This document shows positions 7,735 to 14,652 of a stretch of 14,652 nt of DNA, piece after piece (positions within the stretch are counted from its first letter, which is position 1; each line of letters starts with the position of its first letter). A model generated the notes under the pieces. That model had not been told where the DNA came from, did no database searches, and saw nothing but the letters and a program-made list of their open reading frames with translations. The stretch is from Stephanodiscus triporus (Eukaryota > Bacillariophyta > Thalassiosirophyceae > Thalassiosirales > Thalassiosiraceae): positions 1-14,652 of the forward strand of contig JALLAZ010000510.1 of the NCBI GenBank assembly GCA_036939755.1. The letters are read 5' to 3'. The translations under genes were made by a program, and so were the position numbers.

Positions 7735-8340
7735 CTCTGTCTACCCTGAGGTAGTGGGGCAAATGTGTAGAAAACTAGAGTTTGGTTGGCAAAACTCTTT
7801 GAATATTACGATCGACTAACATAACCGAGTAGCTGTGCGGTAACTGCAAGTATTATTTCATTGAAGTACTGTAGTTCTTACAGTCGAAAGAACCAACTAT
7901 CCCATTTTCAGCATGTTCATCCCTCGTGTGTAGGAAGGAAGACTTCCTGAAAAATTAGGCCTGGGAAGCAAATATTCGACAGGCGGAACGACGACTATCG
8001 CTGCAAGTACTTCGCATCTTTTTCCTCGCTGTCCAGAGGAGCAGGTGAAGACTAAACGTTCATAAGTTGGTGTTTGGAAACGATTCTAAAAGGAGGACTC
8101 TATTTGTCGAAGACCACAACAGTAATTTTACATAGTTTGTTCTAAGTCTCCGTTGTAAGTATGTGCAAATAGTGGGTAGACTAAACGTTCTTCTCGTGAC
8201 AGATTCTTTTCTTGCAACAGTTCGATGAGGCGATTTCCATGAAAAATCATGCGATAGAAGCGTAATTAACGTGTCGTGCTCCATTATGCCTTCACCCTCT
8301 ATTTTCCGTGTACATTTTCAATTCACATACAACAGCTGGC
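7735..8340. other. Intergenic region without a recognisable gene
   Basis: No open frame here has protein-like composition; the 74-codon leftward frame at 8060-8284 is not convincing. The right part should contain the 3' UTR of the leftward methyltransferase. The 13-mer AGACTAAACGTTC occurs at 8049-8061 and again at 8178-8190. No tRNA or other RNA gene is visible. Confidence 0.5.
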
Positions 8341-9720
8341 CTACGCAGCGGTGAGAAGCCAAAGGTTCACATGGCCTGGGACTATAGACTTGCGCTTCGA
8401 TAATCGGAACCCCTTCAGGCTCGCCAATTGACTCTCAATGTTCTGCTGGTACTCAAGGACAAATGGCTCGCCCGCCAGCATGGACGGGGCGGGCGTGTAA
8501 GTTGGGCAGATGTCAACGATGGCAAGGTGACCACCCCGACGCAGGAGCCTTCGTGCTTCGTTGATAATTCGTACTCGACCTTCCATCGGGACCTCGTGGA
8601 ATCCGTACATAATCGTGACCAGGTCGTAGGATAGATTCGGGAGTCCAGTGTTTTCGGCATTGGCAAGGTGGTACGACGCCTGAATTGCTGAACGGCTGGA
8701 TGGATATGGGTTGCTGTCGATGACGCTGATGGATTCTAGAATCGACATGTAAAGGCGTTTGAAAGAAACACCTAACGTTTCTCTCAGGCCCAACATGAGT
8801 GTTTTGACATATCGCGTCGTTGCCAGTCTTGTCGCTGACTCGTGACCTGAAATGGCTTTGGCCATGGATATCATCTCTGGGCTTGTGTCAACACTGTGAG
8901 GATGGAGTAGTGGTGGCTTGACTTAGTTGAAATTAAACATCGTCTAAGGAGCTTTTTGTGATATCACCGGACTTACCCCACAACCGATTCGGCATCATGA
9001 AAGGCTGATTCTAACGCGCGGGTGGACATCCCGACGCCACAGCAAAGGTCGACAACCCGAGCTCCTGTCTTTTTTACCAAAGCCCGAAGCTCATGAGAAA
9101 TCTAGGAGTAGGTGTTAACAGTGGAGAGATCTGTAAGATCAAACTCGATGAAATCGAAGAATCGCATCGATTTCTGGCATCACTTACATTCTTTCGTACA
9201 TCCACTCCGCCATAAGCTTTTACATCAATGATCTGGAAGGACAAGTGTGGATTAGAATCGAGAAGCACCTACGATGTCGCAAGTCGCATTGGCAAGGCGG
9301 ATTTTTCTCTCACCTTGGTCGCGATCGGGGCCACGGCTGCGTGAAGCGCTCCGCCAATGCCCATGTTTCCAAACGTATGAATATCGGGACGCGACCAGTA
9401 TTCAAACATGCACTGCGAGCGGTGATGAAAGACAGCGTTGTGCTTTGTGGTGAGTGGCGGAGGTCCGCTGGGTATCTCGATATCATTCGAAAGGGAAGGC
9501 CTAAACTTACCGGAACTTCCGTCCCCAAAACCTGGTTGCGCAAGGGTGGGAATGATCCGCTGTCAGTGTCCCTGAGGGGCTTGCTCTCGGGGAGGAGTGC
9601 CTTCGCCACGGCGTCCTTCATTAGATCATTGTTTCCATCTGGTCCGGATATGAAGGCGACTGTGCCACTGATGACTTTGGCCGTGAAGGCGAGAGCGAGT
9701 GCGAAAGAGGAGATTTTCAT
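8341..9720 (-). CDS. SAM-dependent methyltransferase, five exons, probably plastid-targeted
   Basis: The exons, in transcript order, are 9720-9511, 9412-9314, 9232-9188, 9101-8977 and 8893-8341, joined to encode 343 residues. The introns (98, 81, 86 and 83 nt) have donors GTAAGT, GTGAGA, GTAAGT and GTAAGT and acceptors CGCAG, TCCAG, CCTAG and CACAG, and all frames agree. Residues 1-20 are a signal peptide (core SFALALAFTA) followed by GTVAF, which fits the diatom plastid-import motif with Phe after cleavage. The class I methyltransferase fold shows motif I VVDLCCGVGMS (134-144), the ribose-binding acid in GVDTSPEM (160-167), ANAENTGLP (237-245), YDLVTIMYGFHEV (249-261) and LRRGGHLAIVD (277-287). 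An upstream MFEYWSRPDIHTFGN segment and the ending PGHVNLWLLTAA suggest a specific algal subfamily. About 53 extra residues (180-232) separate motif II from ANAE. The substrate is unknown; a lipid, quinone or pigment are the usual candidates for such an enzyme. Confidence 0.88.
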
Positions 9721-10332
9721 CGTGGTAGCAAAGCTCTACAATATGCGACGTTTACTGGATGATCGACGTTGGCGCGAAGTAGACTGTGTGTCATGGGGAT
9801 GAGAGAAGAAAGACAGCACAACCAAAGGTTGAGCGAGAGTAAAAAAGGCGGTTGTATTTTTAATATTCTCTTCTCGGCTGCGCGTGGCTGACCAAGTCGC
9901 GTCGCCCATTGAAAAATGAGACGCAATTGAAATTGTCGTCGCGTCGCCCAAAGAAAAATGAGGCGCTGAGCCACCAAAAACCGCAGCCGACAATCGCCAC
10001 CGCCAATCGCCAACCGACCTCCATAGCCCTCACCTTAATCTTTGTGCGGCAAGCTGAGGCAGAATACTGCGTTTTCTTCACTCTCTGAGTATGAGAGAGA
10101 GGAAGAGACAAATTCTCTCTAGAGTGAGCAGCATTGCCCGGGTGGAGGAGTTAGGAGTTCAAAGTTCCCAAAGGAAGAAAAATGTTCTCGCCAACACCGT
10201 CAACCGGAACCGTCATTGGTTGACAACAAAAATGTCAATGTGGCGCCAACAACAACTGAACATGAGGTGGCGTCAACGAAAATAAGAATTGTTGCCGAGT
10301 AAAATAATTCTCCCCCAAAGGTGACATCATCT
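9721..10332. other. Upstream region of the methyltransferase; no supported gene
   Basis: The leftward frames between 9717 and 10111 overlap one another, are low in complexity and arise from repeated GTCGC/GCGAC and CAATCGCCA words. The ATG frame at 10091-10285 encodes an Arg/Gln-rich 64-mer without recognisable features. The region probably contains the methyltransferase promoter and 5' UTR. Confidence 0.45.
9896..9966. repeat. Two 29-bp near-identical direct repeats, 42 bp apart
   Basis: The copies at 9896-9924 and 9938-9966 both read GTCGCGTCGCCCA, two or three variable bases, GAAAAATGAG, then a/gCGC, with about 26 of 29 bases matching. They lie 176-246 bp upstream of the methyltransferase start and could be a doubled regulatory element, or only a local duplication. 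Confidence 0.75.
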
Positions 10333-10710
10333 TCACTTCAAATAATTCTGAGAACAGAGGGAGCCGAGAAATTGGCGGCGGCCAGACGCTCTTTGAAGCG
10401 GATCTTCTTTGGGGTGGCCGGCGACCTCAACATCGTCATCTGGATATGATATTGAAGTTGATCCAGCGATGTCCAGGCAATGGTCGCGGCTCTATCCGCG
10501 GAGCCATCGTCCGGGGTGGGAGAGAGGACGACTCAATGCTCGCAGTCTCGCGGGAGACGACGGGTTAACTGCGCGGTTGGTGCCCGCCGCCGTGCCGTCG
10601 CCGTCGCACAACTTACCACAGAGGACCGATGAGTCGATGCGACAACACTCGCACGGTCCAGGTCCTCGCAGCCTCGGCGTAGCGGAGTGGCGCACATCCT
10701 CCGCGGTCAT
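10333..10710 (-). CDS. Candidate small spliced gene, Cys-containing (weak)
   Basis: From ATG 10710 a frame begins MTAEDVRHSATPRLRGPG and continues CECCRIDSSVLC up to a perfect donor GTAAGT at 10616. The best downstream acceptor is CATATCCAG, giving a 177-nt intron (10440-10616) and a second exon 10439-10333 that stays open for 34 codons to TGA. The product would have 66 residues with Cys at 20, 22, 23 and 31. Support comes only from the splice consensus and open frames. The intron is about twice as long as others in the window and GC-rich. Unspliced, the frame stops at 10492. It may be noncoding. Confidence 0.22.
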
Positions 10711-11231
10711 CTCGACGTAGATCAAGAGAGGTGTGTAGTGGACGGGGCAGCCGCGCCCCTTCGGTGCATGTCGGGTCGCCTTTTGTTGTGCCGGAGTGCT
10801 TTGACTCTTTTTCAGTTGTGATTTTTTGTGTGCGAGAGGGGTGTGTGTGTTGTGGGGTGTTGTGTGGTGTTTTTTTGAAGCCGTGATTTGATTAGATCTA
10901 CGGAAATAAAATAGGCCTTGTTTTGTTATTTGATTATTGGAATTCATATAAAAATTGAGAGTATTTAGTATTTATTTTACTCCTATCATCATGTATCTAC
11001 TTATGTACGTACCTGTACTCAAGTCTAAAATTTCATGTTCTCTTTGTTCTTTTTCTTCTTTCCACGTATGTACATCTCCAGTAAAAATCCAGGTAGGGCC
11101 TCTGAAAGTGACTTTGTGAGAACATAAATACTTTTAGCGGAGTCCTCTCCCGCCCCGCCATAACAATACCAATCGTTCATTTCTCTCATCTCACGTGCTG
11201 CGGTCTGCGGGTGAACAGGATAGCAGTTGAT
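10711..11231 (+). promoter_or_regulatory. Upstream region of NAR1, with GT-rich tract and CACGTG
   Basis: A G/T-rich tract with almost no A or C runs at 10827-10877. AT-rich sequence follows, with GTACGTAC-like words near 11000. An ATAAATA lies near 11125, about 100 bp before the start codon, and CACGTG lies at 11192-11197, 35 bp before it. No protein-like frame is present. The regulatory roles are inferred. Confidence 0.35.
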
Positions 11232-13583
11232 ATGCCCGTTTTCATAAACAACGTCGATGATTATCTGGGTCCTAGCCAGGCATGTGTGAACCCTCTCTTC
11301 GCCCCCCCTTCAAAGTCTGCGCAGTCCGCCGATGGTGTGAACGATTCGGATAAAGTCACCAGCACCAATGGTAGAAAAGCTACGTCACAGATCTCGGACG
11401 CAAGCCCACATGCAGATCAAATCAGACCCCGTAGACGTCAACGCCCCGACCCTCGCATCATAAAAAACGACGACGGCGATCGAGTGTGGCTGGTGAACTA
11501 CGAGGACAAATGCATCGACGATGGCAAACAAATTCCCGTCGTCAACGCTAACGTTACTACGCAAACAATCACGAAGAAGGCAAGGGCGACCGTGACACTT
11601 TCCGATTGTCTTTCTTGCTCGGGCTGCGTCACCTCGGCCGAGGCAGTGCTCATGTCTCATCATTCCATAGACAGTCTTAGAGAGGCATCACATTCTCAAA
11701 ATCAACGGATTGTGTTTACGATATCACCGGCGTCCTTGGCCGATCTCTACCGTCATTTGTATCTTGAGGATGGAGATGGTGCTAATTCAATTAGTTTCTC
11801 CACGGGTGATGCCGTTGGTCCGGAGGGAACAATAGATGAAGAGCACAAGCCATCAAGGCACGAGTTTTTGACAAAGATTGCGGCATTTTTGCACTCCGAA
11901 TTTGGCGCAGAGATGGTGATTGATGGCGTCCTATCTCAGCGAATATCGCTCGTAGAATCCGCATCCGAGTTCTGCTTTCGATTTCGAAAAACGCAACAAA
12001 CCTTGGGGGGTAACAAGAATGTTGGAACTGACGATTCGGATTCTTCATTTAGAGAACGGTCCGTTCTCACCATTCCCTCTGTTGCTTTATCATCGACAAA
12101 GACAAGGTATATTAACAAACATCCTGATATTGATGGGGTAATGGACGATGACACGTTGATGGAGGTCGCTACAATCATTCACCCGCCAGGTCGCCTTGTG
12201 GAAGAGGATAGAAGAGATGAGTCTGTGCCGGCATGGATGAAGAATTCACATTCAACAGAATCAAAGTCTCTTCCAATGCTAGCATCGTCATGTCCAGGAT
12301 TCGTATGCCTCGTCGAAAAAACTGCTCCCTTGGTGGTGCCTCTTCTTTCTTCGACGAAAAGTCCAATGACCATCGCTGGGACTTTGGTGAAAAGAGGTCA
12401 CAGCGATATCAATCCTCACCGTGTGACTTCAGATGGTGGTCCGAGGTCTTGCTATCACGTTGCAATAATGCCTTGTCACGACAAAAAGCTGGAAGCTGGA
12501 CGGGGCGACTTTGCATGGGAGCAGCATGCTCTACTTCAATACGGTCATTCTTTGAAGAGTGACAGTAGATCTGAAGCAGCAGCATCAATACCTAGCATTT
12601 TAGTGGATGGAGTGGAAGAAGATCTCACGAAGGAGGTTGATCTAGTAGTAACAACGGGGGAATTATTGGAGGCTCTGAATGATGCCGTTGCAAAACTGAA
12701 ATGCGGGCCGCTTCCCACTTTGAAATCATCAGTGGCTGGTCATTCCTCTACAGTCACTGCCATTCGAAACTTATTGTCTAGATCCAATCTCATTCATGAC
12801 TCATGTTTTCTCAAGACTGCGCAAAGCAGCCGTTCTGAAGCGATGGAAAGTCTTGAGGTGGACACGGGAGTTCACGGCTCCGGATCATACGCCGATTTTA
12901 TTTTCCGACACGCCGCACGGGATTTGTTTGGTTGCGTGCTGCCGCCAAACGAGCCACTTCCTTGGAAAGGTTCCTCGTTGGCATATTCGCCTGCCTCCAC
13001 TGCTGGTAAAGAAATTGGGGTTATACGACGTCGCAGTCGACGACAAGAAACGACGGACTTGCGAGAAGTTACTTTGTATGAGCACAGTGATGGTTCGTAT
13101 TCATGCTGTGATCACGCAGGTGAAGATAGTGGAGGCACTTCCACGCCCGTGCTGCGCTTTGCGACAGCGTACGGATTCAAGAATGTCCAACTGATCCTTC
13201 AGAGACTGTCCAAGATGGGGCTTTCAAAATCGCCGAATGGGTACGACTATGTTGAAATCATGGCTTGCCCGTCCGGCTGCAGCAACGGTGGCGGTCAGAT
13301 CGGCGCTAATGGTCATCGAGAGACGCCCCGTGAGACGAAAGAACGGGTGAGGAAGACAGTTTCTGTCGTTCCCATAGTTCGTCCATTGAATGGAGGTGGA
13401 TTGATTTCGGCCACACTTTGCGGGTGCGACACAGGGGGATTGGTTGACGATGAACTACTTCAAAGTGAATGTTTCGGTGAAAATGCAGCGCGACTTTTCC
13501 ATACTCGCTTCCATGTCGTTCCCAAGTTGGAGTTATCGACGGGCGCCACTGCTGGCGTTGCACTGAGTGACACCAAGTGGTGA
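11232..13583 (+). CDS. NAR1: NAR1/CIAO3-type cytosolic Fe-S assembly factor (iron-only hydrogenase-like)
   Basis: The protein has 783 residues and is intronless. I use ATG 11232 because the frame upstream offers only GTG, and because Nar1 proteins begin just before the conserved 'DDYLGPSQAC' segment. The N-terminal 4Fe-4S ligands are C18 and C126, C129, C132 (DCLSCSGC). The hydrogenase-like ligands are C354 (SCPGFVC), C415 (MPCHDKK), C679 and C683 (ACPSGC). Other family landmarks are VVTTGE, SYADFIFRHAARDLFG and ATAYGFKNVQ. Nar1/NARFL (CIAO3) bridges the early and late cytosolic iron-sulfur assembly machinery and passes clusters on with CIA1, CIA2 and MMS19. It has no hydrogenase activity. 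The length is well above the usual 450-600, owing to low-complexity inserts, chiefly about residues 255-345. The protein ends in a terminal Trp (DTKW), as is common for CIA factors and clients. Confidence in the family is very high. Confidence 0.96.
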   Translation: MPVFINNVDDYLGPSQACVNPLFAPPSKSAQSADGVNDSDKVTSTNGRKATSQISDASPHADQIRPRRRQRPDPRIIKNDDGDRVWLVNYEDKCIDDGKQIPVVNANVTTQTITKKARATVTLSDCLSCSGCVTSAEAVLMSHHSIDSLREASHSQNQRIVFTISPASLADLYRHLYLEDGDGANSISFSTGDAVGPEGTIDEEHKPSRHEFLTKIAAFLHSEFGAEMVIDGVLSQRISLVESASEFCFRFRKTQQTLGGNKNVGTDDSDSSFRERSVLTIPSVALSSTKTRYINKHPDIDGVMDDDTLMEVATIIHPPGRLVEEDRRDESVPAWMKNSHSTESKSLPMLASSCPGFVCLVEKTAPLVVPLLSSTKSPMTIAGTLVKRGHSDINPHRVTSDGGPRSCYHVAIMPCHDKKLEAGRGDFAWEQHALLQYGHSLKSDSRSEAAASIPSILVDGVEEDLTKEVDLVVTTGELLEALNDAVAKLKCGPLPTLKSSVAGHSSTVTAIRNLLSRSNLIHDSCFLKTAQSSRSEAMESLEVDTGVHGSGSYADFIFRHAARDLFGCVLPPNEPLPWKGSSLAYSPASTAGKEIGVIRRRSRRQETTDLREVTLYEHSDGSYSCCDHAGEDSGGTSTPVLRFATAYGFKNVQLILQRLSKMGLSKSPNGYDYVEIMACPSGCSNGGGQIGANGHRETPRETKERVRKTVSVVPIVRPLNGGGLISATLCGCDTGGLVDDELLQSECFGENAARLFHTRFHVVPKLELSTGATAGVALSDTKW

Positions 13584-13845
13584 AGCAATAAGAGAAAGGG
13601 CTCACCAAATGGACAGCTTGCGGATATTTTTCTCATGTCAGATAATTTAAGGGAGAGAGGACGTTACCTATTTATTTAGTAAACATGTATTCGGAATCTG
13701 ATGCTTTTGCATCGAAGGGCTATGAGCAGCACCCATGTATTTGTTTAGCCTGCCTTCAATGGTAAAGAGATGGAGCCTGTCGCCCTCGTCAACACGTATC
13801 CGGCAACGATGTATATGTTCGGTATCTATCTATGAACACATTTTT
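13584..13845. other. Convergent 3' region between NAR1 and the small unknown gene
   Basis: This 262-bp stretch is moderately AT-rich and probably contains both 3' UTRs. I see no other feature. Confidence 0.5.
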
Positions 13846-14334
13846 TCATGGATCGTCATTCTGTTGTCTGAAAAAAGCTTCTCTCCATTCGCCATCTTCG
13901 AATATCCATTGATGAGTACGAGCCAAAGGAGCCAAATCCTGAGGACGTGCTTGATCCCGGTTGTTCTTGTTGGCGTCGTCGGCGCCGGCTCGTCCATCGT
14001 CGTCGTTCTCCTTTTTAGCCCGTTTGGCAGCCATGCGCTTTCGGACGATCGTTTCCATGGCCGTGCGGCTGTTGACGCATCGGGTAAAATGTTGGGCCGG
14101 ATGAACGAAGGGAAAGCCGCGATTTACGGCGAGATCGATCGAATACATGTACGAATCGCCGTCCTTGCAGTGGGGACATCCGACCCAAGCCATGTCCTCG
14201 CCCAGCTCGTACTGAGTCTTCGTCGAGTCCTCGTGTTGGTAGTACCTGACATCCATGCAGAGGATGACCAAATCCTTGCCACTGGGAAGTGTATTTTTGT
14301 TATCATTATTGCTATTTCTGGGGTAGGTAAACAT
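13846..14334 (-). CDS. Small unknown protein with possible zinc site
   Basis: The predicted protein has 162 residues from ATG 14334. I do not recognise it. It has an Asn-rich N-terminus (about 1-15), a compact domain from about 20 to 90, a basic cluster RKRMAAKRAKK (98-108), an acidic/Asn-rich linker, and an aromatic end (HQWIFEDGEWREAFF, about 141-155). Within the domain, C53 and C56 (GCPHC), H78, H82 and C86 (HPAQHFTRC) are spaced like a zinc-binding site. The basic cluster could be a nuclear signal or nucleic-acid contact. A rightward frame (13735-14346) covers the same DNA but lacks such features. The gene could be longer if further exons lie upstream. Moderate confidence that it is real. 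Confidence 0.55.
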   Translation of the reverse strand: MFTYPRNSNNDNKNTLPSGKDLVILCMDVRYYQHEDSTKTQYELGEDMAWVGCPHCKDGDSYMYSIDLAVNRGFPFVHPAQHFTRCVNSRTAMETIVRKRMAAKRAKKENDDDGRAGADDANKNNRDQARPQDLAPLARTHQWIFEDGEWREAFFRQQNDDP

Positions 14335-14620
14335 GACGGTGGATGATTATTGGTTGCGCACTTGGTGATTTAATGAAAGAGTTCTGTTTGGTTTTGCTCG
14401 CGGAGAGCTCTTCTTAATCGCCTGGGATTATTATTCGTCAACTATCATTGAAGGAGAGCCGCCTCATCCCGTCCGCACCGTGATACTCTCTACAATAGTC
14501 CTTATCGGAAGCGCGAGACCGCGAGAGAGGGCTTCGCAATCTCTCCTTGGCCTTCGCTTTTCGTGAAAGTTGTGTTCGGGCGTGCACGTCGGATAAGTAG
14601 GTAATGTTTTATTTTCTCGG
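14335..14620. other. Upstream of the small unknown gene; no other gene seen
   Basis: No open frame of interest is present. The stretch contains purine-rich GAGAG-type words around 14440-14540 and would hold the promoter of the leftward gene. Whether anything begins beyond the window edge cannot be told. Confidence 0.4.
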
Positions 14621-14650
14621 CCACCGGCGGTCGGATCGGACCGCCGGTGG
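14621..14650. repeat. Perfect inverted repeat (12-bp arms, 6-nt loop)
   Basis: CCACCGGCGGTC (14621-14632) and GACCGCCGGTGG (14639-14650) are exact reverse complements around GGATCG. The stem is very GC-rich and stands out from its AT-rich left flank. It could be a structured RNA element, a terminal inverted repeat or an overlapping transcription-factor site. The window ends two bases later, so its context is unknown. Confidence 0.85.
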
Positions 14651-14652
14651 TA

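Noticed and set aside
8731..8853. A fifth intron inside the last methyltransferase exon
   Set aside because: The extra 53 residues suggested one, but no GTAAGT/GTGAGA-like donor paired with a good acceptor keeps the frame. The other four introns all have strong sites.
9245..9802. Plus-strand frame of 185 codons
   Set aside because: It lies antisense to three exons and three introns of the methyltransferase and has a TTG/GTG-type or internal start without protein-like features.
10409..10720. Plus-strand frame of 103 codons
   Set aside because: It starts at TTG, has Ser/Arg/Pro-rich composition of GC-rich DNA and covers the minus-strand candidate. No domain is visible.
11211..11231. NAR1 start at 11211
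   Set aside because: That codon is GTG. The first ATG is 11232, directly before the conserved N-terminal segment.
13735..14346. Plus-strand frame of 203 codons with hydrophobic stretches
   Set aside because: It is antisense to the small zinc-type protein; its hydrophobic runs mirror Asp/Asn-rich codons. The minus frame has the better residue pattern.
1..14652. tRNA, rRNA, CRISPR array or intact transposase
   Set aside because: No cloverleaf-like T-arm, rRNA core sequence, regular spacer array, or DDE, reverse-transcriptase or recombinase motif could be found by eye on either strand.

Overview
The window looks like nuclear DNA of a unicellular stramenopile alga, most likely a diatom. The reasons are mixed AT/GC composition, densely packed single-copy eukaryotic genes on both strands, short introns (81-98 nt) with GTAAGT or GTGAGA donors and pyrimidine-AG acceptors, and one gene whose N-terminus reads as a signal peptide followed by a '-VAF-' site like the ASAF plastid-import motif of diatoms. 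The assignment is inference; no rRNA or organellar marker is present. I see no tRNA, rRNA or CRISPR array.

Layout, left to right. (1) 235-1314 (+): a small protein with two membrane segments and a basic, presequence-like N-terminus, tentatively TMEM223-like (mitochondrial). (2) 1360-2544 (-): an intronless serine/threonine kinase of PDK1/AGC type, convergent with gene 1 across only 45 bp. (3) 2823-5038 (+): a two-exon gene, divergent from the kinase across a 278-bp shared upstream region. It encodes an acidic N-terminus, a long coiled coil and a C-terminal Cys/His cluster. (4) 5391-7734 (+): a decayed gene whose pieces lie in all three forward frames. It ends in seven 17-residue NUMOD3-like repeats, a motif best known from homing endonucleases. 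(5) 8341-9720 (-): a five-exon SAM-dependent methyltransferase, probably plastid-directed, which I assembled from splice sites. (6) 10333-10710 (-): a weak candidate for a tiny spliced gene. (7) 11232-13583 (+): NAR1/CIAO3 (NARFL), the iron-only-hydrogenase-like factor of cytosolic Fe-S protein assembly. (8) 13846-14334 (-): a small unknown protein with a possible zinc site. A perfect 12-bp-arm hairpin closes the window.

The intact genes show no common pathway; they look like ordinary neighbours in a compact algal genome. The unusual part is the central 2.3 kb: a reading frame broken by a 16-bp tandem duplication, several one-base-type frameshifts and two nonsense codons. Its ancestor seems to have been a roughly 780-residue protein of unknown type with a NUMOD3-like tail. 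Other points of interest are two non-canonical positions in the kinase (HRDLS, and Asp where PDK1 has its activation-loop Ser) and the missing final cysteine in the zinc cluster of gene 3.
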